Source of the DNA: Chitinophaga sp. sic0106
GTDB lineage: Bacteria; Bacteroidota; Bacteroidia; Chitinophagales; Chitinophagaceae
DNA: 64,000 nucleotides
Direction: 5' to 3'
Assembly: GCF_019219075.1 (NCBI RefSeq)
Contig: NZ_JAHUWJ010000004.1
Location: 248,001 to 312,000 of the forward strand
This document shows, one piece after another, positions 52,438 to 61,451 of the stretch (its first letter is position 1; each line of letters starts with the position of its first letter). The position numbers and the translations under genes are program-made. The notes beneath the pieces are model-generated. The model worked only from the letters and a program-made list of their open reading frames with translations, ran no database searches and had not been told where the DNA came from.

Positions 52438-52979
52438 AATTTATAAGGGGATTGGTTGATCAGGAATTCGACAGAGATAAAAGCGTCCGGGAGGTTTCTA
52501 ATTGAAAACGGTTCGGTGCGAGGAACGGGGCAACGCTCAAAAATCGTCTTAATGTGTTTGACTAAAGACCATTCGCTTCGATGAACCCGATTTTGTGTGT
52601 TCAGAATTATCCTATAATTTATATTATGTTAAGTAGAAAGTTACGCATTTTCCTCTTCTAAAGACTCTCTTCCCGATCTTAGTCAGGCTCACGTTTTACC
52701 ACTTTTTGCGCCCAGACGATCCACAAATGGATTTCGAGGTCATTTTTACCTTAATTGTGCCGCCTGAAAATCACTCATATTTAAGAGGTTTTATACCTGC
52801 TCCATCCAGCGCAATGTACAGACCTTCGTGGCGTGAAATAATTTGCAGAGAAAGGGCTAAACAGCACAATTTATTATCACCGCCGACTACCCCTCTTTCC
52901 CTGTATATTATAAGTGTATCAATTCATTGAACGATTCAGTGCATTTGTTGTTTATCCTCTACACTCAAAATTCCCTCAT
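52438..52979. other. Non-coding decayed stretch
   Basis: About 540 bases, AT-rich, with no long frame. On the minus strand two short open stretches read as protein-like ends. One, at about 52434-52628, contains KHIKTIFERCPVPRTEPF. The other, at about 52772-52915, contains HEGLYIALDGAGIKPLKYE. These suggest leftovers of other genes. I cannot name them, and no terminal inverted repeats of an IS are visible. Confidence 0.4.
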
Positions 52980-54359
52980 ATGACACCCATCATGCCTCAA
53001 ATTAAGCACGTTGTCCACCTGATGCTGGAGAACAGATCCTTCGATAACATACTCGGATGGCTATACGCTGACACAAACAATCAACCACCGCTGAACCTGA
53101 TCGATACACAAAATCCACCTGTGTACTACGGTTTGAACAGCCAGCTATTTAACCTGGACAAGCATAATCACCCACAACCGGTGACGCCCACACCTCCGGG
53201 AAAGCTGACCATTCCTTCCTTTGATCCACATGAAGTTTTCAGCCACGTGCATACGCAGTGCTATACCAGTCTCACAAACGGACAACCTACTACCACACCT
53301 GAGATGGGCGGCTTCTACATCGATTATGCGTCGGCGTTTGACAGTCCGGAAGAAATAATGATGGCGTTTACACCAACGGATTTGCCTGTCCTCAACGGTC
53401 TGGCGCGGAACTTTGCAGTGTGTGATAAATGGTACGCTTCCGTGCCTTCTCAAACGTTCTGTAACAGGGCTTTTGCTGCTGCGGGCGATTCGCTGGGACT
53501 GGATACGCTTACTGGGGAAATCCAAGGCATGGTCGATAATTCCTTCCTGGTGGACTTTACATCGCCCACACATTGGAATGTGTTATCAGAAAACAATAAA
53601 GACTGGATGATCTTTTATAGTCAGCTCTGGTGGGACTCTGATTTTTGTTTCACGAGAGATTTATTTAAAGCAAACCTTGGCGATGCTGCTTACGACCATA
53701 ACTTCGCCCCGATACATAACTTCTATAACCTGGCCGCTGCGGGTAATCTTCCATCATACAGTTTCCTGGAACCGGACTGGGGACTCATGTACTGGAAACT
53801 GGGCATCAATGGGTCCGACTACCATCCACCCGGAAATGTAGGCCATGGAGAAGCCTTTGTACAACGGGTTTATGAGGCCGTCACTTCCAGCCCCTGCTGG
53901 AAGGAAACGCTCTTCATCATTACTTTCGATGAGCACGGCGGAACCTATGATCATGAGCCAATTGCATTAGGTGCCACTCCCCCTAATGATCAACCCGGAC
54001 AATACGGTTTTGGCTTTGATACCTTTGGCGTAAGGGTGCCGGCTATCTTTGTGTCGCCCTGGATTCAGCCCGGTACAGTTTTTCGTATGCCCGAAGGCGT
54101 TACCCCTTTCGATCATACCTCTATGATCGCTACCCTTCTTAAATGGATGCAGATTGACCCTGCTACGTATGACCTGGGAAAACGTGTGGCAAACGCACCT
54201 ACATTTGAACAGATACTAACCTTGCAGCAGCCTCGTACAGATATACCTCCTGTTACCGCGGCTCCCATTACAGAAGATCCGGCTTTGAGAATCCCGGTGA
54301 GTGATCTGCACCACCTTATCATGGCAAGACTGGCCATGCACCAGGCGGCAAAACGCTAA
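52980..54359 (+). CDS. Phospholipase C / phosphoesterase family protein
   Basis: 459-residue member of the PF04185 phosphoesterase (phosphatidylcholine phospholipase C/acid phosphatase) family. Motifs: HVVHLMLENRSFDNILGW (metal and Asn/Asp), CDKWYASVPSQTFCNRAF, FIITFDEHGGTYDHE (metal-binding Asp-Glu-His), RVPAIFVSPWI and FDHTSMIATLL. The likely start MTPIMPQIKH leaves no signal peptide, unlike most secreted members. Earlier codons at 52914 add no signal either. It follows a decayed region and ends just before a GTAGAGCC repeat. Confidence 0.9.
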   Translation: MTPIMPQIKHVVHLMLENRSFDNILGWLYADTNNQPPLNLIDTQNPPVYYGLNSQLFNLDKHNHPQPVTPTPPGKLTIPSFDPHEVFSHVHTQCYTSLTNGQPTTTPEMGGFYIDYASAFDSPEEIMMAFTPTDLPVLNGLARNFAVCDKWYASVPSQTFCNRAFAAAGDSLGLDTLTGEIQGMVDNSFLVDFTSPTHWNVLSENNKDWMIFYSQLWWDSDFCFTRDLFKANLGDAAYDHNFAPIHNFYNLAAAGNLPSYSFLEPDWGLMYWKLGINGSDYHPPGNVGHGEAFVQRVYEAVTSSPCWKETLFIITFDEHGGTYDHEPIALGATPPNDQPGQYGFGFDTFGVRVPAIFVSPWIQPGTVFRMPEGVTPFDHTSMIATLLKWMQIDPATYDLGKRVANAPTFEQILTLQQPRTDIPPVTAAPITEDPALRIPVSDLHHLIMARLAMHQAAKR

Positions 54360-54384
54360 GAAAGAATATAGGATATTGGCACGG

Positions 54385-54409
54385 GGAGCCGCCAGCATGG
54401 CGGCTCTAC
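54385..54409 (-). repeat. GTAGAGCC palindrome family, copy 4
   Basis: Perfect 9-bp stem GAGCCGCCA/TGGCGGCTC with a 3-base loop. It is the covarying partner of the copy at 24120-24144 and may serve as the 3' hairpin of the phospholipase gene. Confidence 0.7.
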
Positions 54410-54466
54410 CCTACTAATTAACAACCTGGTTAAACAATACCACCGCCTGCCTTGTAATTATTTACA

Positions 54467-55417
54467 ATGAAATTAAATATACCCGTTACGGTTATTGGTA
54501 TTTCGATGTTCTATGCATGTGGCAGCAGCAAGGTATTGGATGGTAACTCCCAGTTCCATCAAAACTATTGCGCTCCTGCCCCTTTGTTTCAAAAAACGGT
54601 GGCCACCACGCCTCCGGGAAACACCGATTCCCTCCTTAAAGCACACCCGGAAATTCCCCTGGATGTTATTATTACTGCTAATGCCACGGGTACATTGACC
54701 CTTATTACTCAGTTACCACAACTGGAAAAGGATACCAGCATGCAATCGCTCATTCAGAGAACAGCGCTAAGGTCCTCTATCCAGCAGCGTTTACTCCTGG
54801 CCGTTACGGAAATATCCGGACTGGCAGCGGAAATGGATTGCGAAGGGGAACGCGCCGACCAGCTGGGCCGGTATCTCGATAACCTAAATAGTAATCGTAA
54901 TACCAAACTAACAGTAGGATCAATTATAGTAGCCGCCATTACAACTGTGGCTACCATTGCCTTTAAGGACGACCGCACACAAAATGTAGCCGCCATTACC
55001 GGAGGGGTCATCAGCTCCGGACTGGCACTGATGACAGTGAAGCCGGCAGGTAAGAAAATTAGTCTCACACTCCGCAGAAATGTATTGAAGGATATATGGA
55101 CGCAGGCTGATACCAGCGATATTTACTCACCCGGACTCTGGTACATGCTCAGTGATCAACATTTCAGCAATAGTGGCAGCATTTCGCTGGTACAGAGTAT
55201 TTCCGGCAGATGGAAAAAATATGATCTCGATAAAAAAATAAGTCCGGAAGATGTAGAACGGTACTTTGGTAACGGTGGTGTATATACGGCGGACAACCTA
55301 CATACCCGGGCAGCTATGCTCAATGAGCTGCAATCCACTGTCCGCTCGCTCAACCAGAATTTGCAAAGCCTTATGCAGTACATTAATTCCCAGGTATTTC
55401 GGCTACCTAAAAAGTAA
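54467..55417 (+). CDS. Hypothetical lipoprotein
   Basis: 316 residues. The N-terminal MKLNIPVTVIGISMFYACGSS gives lipobox Cys18. A Gly/Ala-rich hydrophobic stretch near residues 145-190 (VGSIIVAAITTVATIAF; AITGGVISSGLALMTV) could span a membrane or form a helical hairpin. The C-terminus (NELQSTVRSLNQNLQSLMQYI) is coiled-coil-like. Family not recognised; probable envelope protein. Single gene, convergent with the sulfatase. Confidence 0.75.
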   Translation: MKLNIPVTVIGISMFYACGSSKVLDGNSQFHQNYCAPAPLFQKTVATTPPGNTDSLLKAHPEIPLDVIITANATGTLTLITQLPQLEKDTSMQSLIQRTALRSSIQQRLLLAVTEISGLAAEMDCEGERADQLGRYLDNLNSNRNTKLTVGSIIVAAITTVATIAFKDDRTQNVAAITGGVISSGLALMTVKPAGKKISLTLRRNVLKDIWTQADTSDIYSPGLWYMLSDQHFSNSGSISLVQSISGRWKKYDLDKKISPEDVERYFGNGGVYTADNLHTRAAMLNELQSTVRSLNQNLQSLMQYINSQVFRLPKK

Positions 55418-55462
55418 AATCTACCGGTAACGCCTACACGAAATAGACTTACTGCTAACAGG

Positions 55463-56992
55463 TCAGGAAGGAAAGTACAACCACTCCCCTTTGTCTTTCA
55501 TTTTAATATCCGCCGCACTAGGCCATTTAGGCGCGATGGTTTCATGAGTTTCCCAATGCTGTAGCGCCGACTTCAATGCTGCCACCTTCTCGGGATATTT
55601 TGCAGCGAGGTTTTCTTGCTCATATGGATCTGCATCAAGATCGAACAGGAATACCTTCTTATGATAGTCATTCAGGTATAGCTTCCAGTTTTGCTGGCGA
55701 ATGGCTTTTGAATAACCATTGCGCCAATACAACATAGGATGAGGTGCAGCAGTGTTTTGCTGTTCTACGTATGGCAGCAGGGATACGCCATCGTAAGGCC
55801 TGTCACCCGGTAATGAAAGACCAGCCGCTGCCACGGTGGTAGCAAACATATCCAGTGAGCTGACAGGCTTATTGAAAGTAGTACCGCGGGCCCCGCTGCC
55901 TGGCATTTTCATTAGAAAGGGTACTAACAAGCCTCCTTCGAAATGCGTACACTTTCCACCACGCAGCGGTGCATTATCGGTTGCACGCGTGTAGGTGGCA
56001 GCTCCATTATCGCTGATCAGGAAAATAAGGGTGTTGTTTTCAAGGCCGGCCGCTTTCAATTGCGCCATTACATTTCCTACAGCATCATCCAGGGCCAGTA
56101 TCATCGCATTATAAATGCGCCTTACACTGTCTGCATCCGGTGGTACCCGGTCCAGGTAATCCCTGGGAGCCTGAAACGGATCATGCGGTGCATTAAAGGA
56201 AAGCATGAGAAAAAACGGACGTTCCTTGTTAGTGGCTATGAATTCTGTTGCTTTTTTTGCCAGGGAGAAGGTAAGGTAACCAGTGTCAGCTACCACTTGC
56301 CGGCCAGCGGTTATGGCGCTGGAACCATATCGGGGCGCCCAGGCGGGAATATCTGAAAATGACCAGGGGAGCCGCATGGAGGCATAACGGCGACTATCAA
56401 CCGGGTCATTCACATAACGGGTAAGCGCCCCCGAAAAGGAGTAATTGTAGTCAAAGCCCCGTTGGTCCGGATAGTAGCCATCTCCGGCTCCTTCGTTCCA
56501 CTTACCAATTAACCCTGTTGTATAGCCGTGTTGTTTCATGACGTCACCAATGGTGAGTTCCTTTTCAGAGAGTCCTGTTTGGTAATTGTTGGGATTAGCC
56601 TTCATGTGCGGCCGCAGCATAGCAAGTCCCGGCAACTTACCCTTATCCAGTAGGTACAGTTTTGCTAGCTTTCTCCGGTACTTTGGGTCTATCACTTCGT
56701 AGGGCATGTATTCTCCCCCAAAACGTTGCTGGTAACGGCCTGTAATCATCCCTTCCCGGGAAGGTCCGCATATGGGTGCCGTGGCATATGCTTTTGTAAA
56801 CATCACCCCACTGCTGCCCAGCGCATCTATATGCGGTGTTTGTATCTCCTTGTTTCCATAAATACTGAGGTCGTAGTAGCCAAGGTCGTCCGCAATGATC
56901 CAGATTACATTCAATGGTTTAGCCTGGGGGATTTCCTCTCCGGCGAAAGGGAAAAAAATGGCTTGTAAGAGTGGATAGAGAAAGGGCAACAT
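55463..56992 (-). CDS. Sulfatase (formylglycine type)
   Basis: 509-residue sulfatase of the alkaline-phosphatase superfamily. The N-terminus is a short hydrophobic export signal. Metal-binding Asp35/Asp36 are in IIADDLGYYD. The sulfatase signature CGPSREGMITGRY has Cys75 for conversion to formylglycine, and further motifs are GLIGKWNEG and LSFNAPHDPF. It should remove sulfate esters from a glycan or aryl compound. No formylglycine-generating (or anSME) gene and no polysaccharide-utilisation genes are adjacent, so the substrate is open. Confidence 0.93.
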   Translation of the reverse strand: MLPFLYPLLQAIFFPFAGEEIPQAKPLNVIWIIADDLGYYDLSIYGNKEIQTPHIDALGSSGVMFTKAYATAPICGPSREGMITGRYQQRFGGEYMPYEVIDPKYRRKLAKLYLLDKGKLPGLAMLRPHMKANPNNYQTGLSEKELTIGDVMKQHGYTTGLIGKWNEGAGDGYYPDQRGFDYNYSFSGALTRYVNDPVDSRRYASMRLPWSFSDIPAWAPRYGSSAITAGRQVVADTGYLTFSLAKKATEFIATNKERPFFLMLSFNAPHDPFQAPRDYLDRVPPDADSVRRIYNAMILALDDAVGNVMAQLKAAGLENNTLIFLISDNGAATYTRATDNAPLRGGKCTHFEGGLLVPFLMKMPGSGARGTTFNKPVSSLDMFATTVAAAGLSLPGDRPYDGVSLLPYVEQQNTAAPHPMLYWRNGYSKAIRQQNWKLYLNDYHKKVFLFDLDADPYEQENLAAKYPEKVAALKSALQHWETHETIAPKWPSAADIKMKDKGEWLYFPS

Positions 56993-57155
56993 ATATAAAG
57001 GGGCTTTATAATTTAAAACACTAAAAATAAAACGATTGTTTTCGATTAAAATTTTTCATATATTATATTTTTTATTTCTATAACAGAAAAAGGTCTTTAT
57101 CTTTACAAATATGAAATATCACTTCAGTGATGAGGTGATCCTGTACCGAAAGCCT

Positions 57156-58643
57156 ATGAAGAAAATCTACTTTTTGAAAGTAAGCCCCCTGCTGCTGTGG
57201 TCTGCCGGCCTTATACTAGCTGTACAACCTGTGCATGCGGGTACTGGCAATGTACCGTATAACCACCCTGCAATATCCGCTGTGAGTGCTGCTTTGCCTA
57301 AGGCGGGCGCGAATAGCTACAAAAATTGCCTGGTGAAAGCTATGGAACCGGGAGCTGTTAGTGAAGATGCTGTGACAGGGGTCTACGTTACTGCCCTGTC
57401 CGAAGCGGGCGGGAATGGCTACAAAAATTCCCTGGTGAAAGCTATGGAACCGGGAGCTGTTAGTGAAGATGTTGTGCCAGCGGTCTACGTTGCTGCCTTG
57501 TCCGAAGCGGGCGGGAACTCCTCTGCCGCCCCTCCGGTGGTAAACATGGAATCTTTCACCATACGTGATGATGCTGCAAGTGGCACGCTCGTGGGTCAAC
57601 TCACCGCAAGCGGCAGCAATTTGCAATGGCAACTGGCGGATGATGAAACAAAAGGCGCCTTCCGCCTGGATGCCAGCGGTCGTATTTATGTAGATAACAT
57701 TACCCTGTTGCAAACCAACCGGGGCAAAATGATCAGCCTGTTTGTTTCTGCCAGTGATGGATTGGAAACCAGTAACCTCGCTGAAATCGTCATTGCTATC
57801 CAGGATACTTATATTAACCAGCCGCCCACCCTCGACGCCATTGCGGATAAAGCCATCTGTAGCGGCAACGGGGCGGACACGATACAACTCACCGGGATGT
57901 CGGCCGTAGAACCGGACCAAACCTACAGCCTGGTAGCCATCGCGGACCTGCCCATGCTGGACTACCTGCAGGTCACCAATGATGGCCAGCTGACCTACCA
58001 GGTGAAAACCGGTATCAATGCTGGTACCTGTATGATAACGGTAATGATTAAAGATAATGGCGGGGTCAGGAACGGCGGCCAGGATACCCGCACCCGTAGT
58101 TTCAATGTTACGGTTAACGGAATCCCTGCTGTTGCCATCAGCTCCGATAAAGGAACGGTAGTGCCCAAAGGCGAACTGCTGGTGCTCACCGCCAGCGGTG
58201 CTGATAATTACAGCTGGTCGCCCGCAGCCGGCCTTGAAGGGGAAACCGGAGCAGCCACTGTTAGCGTGAAACCGGTAAAAACCACCCGGTACGAAGTAGT
58301 AGCCACCAATAACAGCGGCTGCCGCGATACCGCAAATATTGAAATCCGTGTGGTAGCAGATTTTATCATTCGCGCCAATAACGTGATTACACCAAATAAT
58401 GATGGTCGCAACGATCGCTGGGTCATTCAAAGCCTGGAAGACTATCCGGAAAATGAAGCTATCATCACCGACCGAACCGGCAGGGTGATCTTTAAGCAAA
58501 AGAATTACAGCAATACCTGGGATGGCAAGCTGAACGGGCAACCGCTGGCTGAAGGCACCTATTACTATACCTTCAGTGTATATAACAATATTACTAAAAC
58601 AACAGACGTAGCAAAAGGATATATCACCATTCTGGGCGACTAA
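57156..58643 (+). CDS. T9SS type-B cargo with cadherin-like domain
   Basis: 495-residue exported protein. The ATG at 57156 starts a signal peptide (MKKIYFLKVSPLLLWSAGLI); an upstream ATG at 57111 is less likely. Two near-identical 34-residue repeats follow (YKNCLVKAMEPGAVSED / YKNSLVKAMEPGAVSED). Next come a cadherin-like domain (~residues 130-220) and an Ig-like part. The last ~85 residues are the gliding-motility C-terminal/type-B sorting domain (NNVITPNNDGRNDRW, DRTGRVIF, WDGKLNGQPLAEGTYYY). The sorting domain directs it through the type IX secretion system to the cell surface; adhesion is a plausible role. Confidence 0.92.
   Translation: MKKIYFLKVSPLLLWSAGLILAVQPVHAGTGNVPYNHPAISAVSAALPKAGANSYKNCLVKAMEPGAVSEDAVTGVYVTALSEAGGNGYKNSLVKAMEPGAVSEDVVPAVYVAALSEAGGNSSAAPPVVNMESFTIRDDAASGTLVGQLTASGSNLQWQLADDETKGAFRLDASGRIYVDNITLLQTNRGKMISLFVSASDGLETSNLAEIVIAIQDTYINQPPTLDAIADKAICSGNGADTIQLTGMSAVEPDQTYSLVAIADLPMLDYLQVTNDGQLTYQVKTGINAGTCMITVMIKDNGGVRNGGQDTRTRSFNVTVNGIPAVAISSDKGTVVPKGELLVLTASGADNYSWSPAAGLEGETGAATVSVKPVKTTRYEVVATNNSGCRDTANIEIRVVADFIIRANNVITPNNDGRNDRWVIQSLEDYPENEAIITDRTGRVIFKQKNYSNTWDGKLNGQPLAEGTYYYTFSVYNNITKTTDVAKGYITILGD
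57309..57515 (+). repeat. 102-bp tandem repeat in T9SS cargo gene
   Basis: Two full copies, in register at 57318 and 57420, and a partial third, period 102 bases (34 codons). The copies differ at only a few positions, suggesting recent duplication. Confidence 0.85.
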
Positions 58644-58686
58644 CGTTTACACCTATACGAATACAACACCTACAGCCAATACCGAT

Positions 58687-58723
58687 GAAAACCGCGTGGA
58701 CTTCCATGCGGTTTTCTTTTTTA
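58687..58723 (+). terminator. T9SS cargo gene terminator
   Basis: 13-bp stem GAAAACCGCGTGG / CCATGCGGTTTTC (one wobble) followed by a T run. Confidence 0.88.
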
Positions 58724-59164
58724 CTGGCCTTCCAGCCGGGTGCGCAGAATAGCCAGGGCCTTCAGCATTTCTATGGTCCAGGGGTAGTCGACCCCATTTC
58801 GCTGAGGCATATACAACAGCATAGCCTGGGCATATTCCTGCACCAGCTGGTGGAATTCCACTTGTTCTACCAACACCGTACCTGACTGTGCCTCGCTGAT
58901 GAAAATTTCTGAAGGTCGCATGGCTCTCCCTTCAAAGCCACGCACAGCAGCGCGCTCCTCCGGGTCCATGACGTCAAAGAAACGAAAATTAGCATCGGAA
59001 AAACCCCAGTTTTCCGATTGACTGATTACTGTGATAAACTCAGGAAACAGTTCATGGTCGATAGTGTAGATAGCGGCGACAAGCGGGTCAAACTCTGGCT
59101 TCATTTTCAGCTCCACTGCATGCGGGTTATCGGTACCGTTACTTTTTCTCAGCACCCATTTCAT
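58721..59164 (-). CDS. Hypothetical protein
   Basis: 147 residues, acidic, no signal peptide or membrane segment (MKWVLRKSNGTDNPHAVELK). Alternating hydrophobic segments suggest a compact globular fold. The stop lies at the edge of the T9SS gene's terminator. I do not recognise the family. Codon use looks normal for the region, so it is probably a real gene. Confidence 0.65.
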   Translation of the reverse strand: MKWVLRKSNGTDNPHAVELKMKPEFDPLVAAIYTIDHELFPEFITVISQSENWGFSDANFRFFDVMDPEERAAVRGFEGRAMRPSEIFISEAQSGTVLVEQVEFHQLVQEYAQAMLLYMPQRNGVDYPWTIEMLKALAILRTRLEGQ

Positions 59165-59315
59165 TGGTTAAAAGCAATTTTGCGTTCCGTTGAAAATATT
59201 ATACCAAACTAATGTTACAACGGTTAATAATCCATACTTATTGCCAGTTATTTTCTGGTATCTTTTCTTGTGCGGGATAATTTATTATTTTTCGGAAACG
59301 ATCAACTGATACTAC

Positions 59316-60077
59316 ATGAAAGCCTTGCCTATTACTATTGTGATTGCCTGCCTGTTTGCAGGCCAACTGTTTGCACAATCTTCTGCCAAAAAGGTGCTGG
59401 TACTGTATGAAAACGGCGGCCATCATCTGGCTTTTTCAAAACGTGCCATGCCCTGGCTGGATAGCATTGCCACTGCCCGCCATTGGCAACTCGATTACAG
59501 TACTACTGCTGCGGTTATAGATGATAGTAGTCTCCAACAGTACAAGCTGGTGCTGCAGCTCGACTATCCTCCCTACACCTGGCCTGATGCAGCCGTAAAG
59601 GCCTTTGAAGCCTACATCTCGCAAGGAAAAGGCGGATGGGTAGGTTTACATCACGCTACCCTGCTCGGCGAGTTCGACGGCTACCCTATGTGGAACTGGT
59701 TCTCTTCCTTTATGGGTGATATCCGCTTCAAAGATTATATAGCGAAATTTGCTACCGGCACCGTGGAGGTGGAAAACAGCAAACACCCCGTAATGAAAGG
59801 GCTGCCGGCTTCGTTTACGGTAAGCAACGAGGAATGGTATACCTATGACAAAAGCCCGAGGCCCAATGTTCAGGTGCTGGCGAGGGTAAACGAATCAACC
59901 TATACCCCTGCATCAGACAAGCAGATGGGGGATCATCCGGTGGTATGGACCAACCCGCGCATGAAGGCAAGAAACGTATATATTTTTATGGGACATTCAC
60001 CTAGCCATTTTAACAATAACGCCTACACAAAATTGCTGGCAAATGCATTGACCTGGGCTATCGGAGAGAAAAAATAG
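59316..60077 (+). CDS. Secreted ThuA-like protein
   Basis: 253 residues with signal peptide MKALPITIVIACLFAGQLFA. The ThuA fold (class I glutamine-amidotransferase-like) is shown by LVLYENGGHHLAFSKRA, GWVGLHHATLL, MWNWFSSFMG, HPVMKGLPASFTVSNEEWYTYD and VVWTNPRMKARNVYIFMGH, each a typical block. ThuA proteins are linked to sugar (trehalose or other disaccharide) use, often through 3-keto-sugar chemistry. The exact role here is open. It is convergent with an SRPBCC gene 6 bases away. Confidence 0.9.
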   Translation: MKALPITIVIACLFAGQLFAQSSAKKVLVLYENGGHHLAFSKRAMPWLDSIATARHWQLDYSTTAAVIDDSSLQQYKLVLQLDYPPYTWPDAAVKAFEAYISQGKGGWVGLHHATLLGEFDGYPMWNWFSSFMGDIRFKDYIAKFATGTVEVENSKHPVMKGLPASFTVSNEEWYTYDKSPRPNVQVLARVNESTYTPASDKQMGDHPVVWTNPRMKARNVYIFMGHSPSHFNNNAYTKLLANALTWAIGEKK

Positions 60078-60083
60078 ATTTTA

Positions 60084-60536
60084 TCAGGCCGGTTTCATGT
60101 AGTCAAATGCGCCTTTACGCAGGTGTACACCATATTCCAGCCAGGCTTTCAGGCAGGCAAGAAAATTGGCCCAACCTTCGGAATTACCGCGCATCCACTG
60201 CAAACCGGCCTCTGTATTTGGCATAGTACCTTCCGTGATTTTCAACACGGTATTGCCTTCCCTTTCCTCCAACCGGATATCAACCTTCAGCTGATAGCCA
60301 GGGGCCCCCTCCCATTGGAATAGTATTTCAGTAGGTGCTTTGATGTCCAGCACCTTCACCGGAAAACGGTCCTCAAATTCAGGGAATTTCCAGGTAACCT
60401 CCGTGCCAGCCACCATAGGCCCGGTACTCTCGGAAATAAAATAGTTTTTCATTTGCTCAGGATCCACAATGGCATTAAATACTTCCTGGATAGGCTTCAA
60501 CACCTGGATACCGGCCTTTGCCTGCAGTTCATTCAT
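60084..60536 (-). CDS. SRPBCC (AHSA1-like) domain protein
   Basis: 150-residue START/AHSA1-type protein (QVLKPIQEVFNAIVDPEQMKNYF, ending in AGLQWMRGNSEGWANFLACLKAWLEYG). These small helix-grip proteins bind hydrophobic ligands in the cytosol. No partner is evident. Its stop lies 6 bases from the convergent ThuA stop. Confidence 0.88.
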   Translation of the reverse strand: MNELQAKAGIQVLKPIQEVFNAIVDPEQMKNYFISESTGPMVAGTEVTWKFPEFEDRFPVKVLDIKAPTEILFQWEGAPGYQLKVDIRLEEREGNTVLKITEGTMPNTEAGLQWMRGNSEGWANFLACLKAWLEYGVHLRKGAFDYMKPA

Positions 60537-60673
60537 AAGCTATAGTTTTACTATCAGTAAGTTAATCATTCCGGCTCACCTAAAAAAAACGGAAACTTCG
60601 TGTACCCGTTATGGTTATTTCAAATCAACGGTTATTGATTACCTTGCCTTCTGTATATAACCAACTTTGCTTT

Positions 60674-61375
60674 ATGACACCAACGCAGCACGAATTGCCT
60701 GTATATGTTCAGATACTGGAAGCACTCAAAGTAAAATTACTGGAACAGCATTACAAAGTATCCTGGCTCAAAGAAGAAAAAACCTTACTGGTAGATGATG
60801 TGCTGGAAATTGCCGCTGACTACGAACCAACGCCCGACGGACATCCGTTTGTAATGAAACTGGTATACGTGGTAATACACCGCGAATACTTTCCGAAAGG
60901 CATCATTGAATACCTGGCAGGCATTGGAGATAACCAGGAAGACCGCATCGATAACGGCAATCAGAACTTTCTACAATTGATCCTCCCTCCCATTTTAGAT
61001 AGCCTCAATCCTACCCATGATCCGGAAATGGATCTGACCGACAATGAAGGAAATGAATGGCATGTGAAGTCCGGCGATATGGGCCTGCAAGGCGAATGGG
61101 AAGAACAGCCGGAAGAAGAAATCATCCTGCTCCAGTTGCACGAACAACTGAAAGAAAAATTAGTGGAACAGCCCGGTCCGTTTTGCTGGTTGAAAGTATA
61201 CACTGCCATCGGCAATGAAGGAACAAAAATCCATGAATGCAATTTCAATAATATGCATTGGGAAGCCGGCGATGAGCAGATCAGCAAGATCCCCGATAGC
61301 TGGGATACACCAAAGGTTTTCAAAGCCATCAAGCAGTTTGTGATGCTTCGGCGCTGTGGCCTGGATGAGGCCTAG
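60674..61375 (+). CDS. Hypothetical protein, DUF6348-like
   Basis: 233 residues, strongly acidic and soluble, no export signal. It starts MTPTQHELPVYVQ. An upstream frame extension to 60611 would include a weak promoter-like CAACTTTG, so the ATG at 60674 is chosen. The segments KVSWLKEEKTLLVDDVLEI and PGPFCWLKVYTAIGNEGTKI recall the DUF6348 family, but this match is from memory and uncertain. Some families of this style are immunity-like; no toxin gene is nearby. Confidence 0.6.
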   Translation: MTPTQHELPVYVQILEALKVKLLEQHYKVSWLKEEKTLLVDDVLEIAADYEPTPDGHPFVMKLVYVVIHREYFPKGIIEYLAGIGDNQEDRIDNGNQNFLQLILPPILDSLNPTHDPEMDLTDNEGNEWHVKSGDMGLQGEWEEQPEEEIILLQLHEQLKEKLVEQPGPFCWLKVYTAIGNEGTKIHECNFNNMHWEAGDEQISKIPDSWDTPKVFKAIKQFVMLRRCGLDEA

Positions 61376-61451
61376 CAATCGGGTAATATTGCGGGAGGCT
61401 AGCCGCTGGAAAATGAAGGACCTGATGCGCATACTGAAGGTCCGGCAGACA

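Noticed and set aside
52706..52930. A 74-codon plus-strand open frame before the phospholipase gene
   Set aside because: Composition is not protein-like, there is no start context, and it lies in a decayed region.
57216..58541. A 441-codon open frame on the minus strand opposite the T9SS cargo gene
   Set aside because: It is the antisense shadow of a gene with clear signal peptide and T9SS domain; the translated sequence has no recognisable domain and odd composition.
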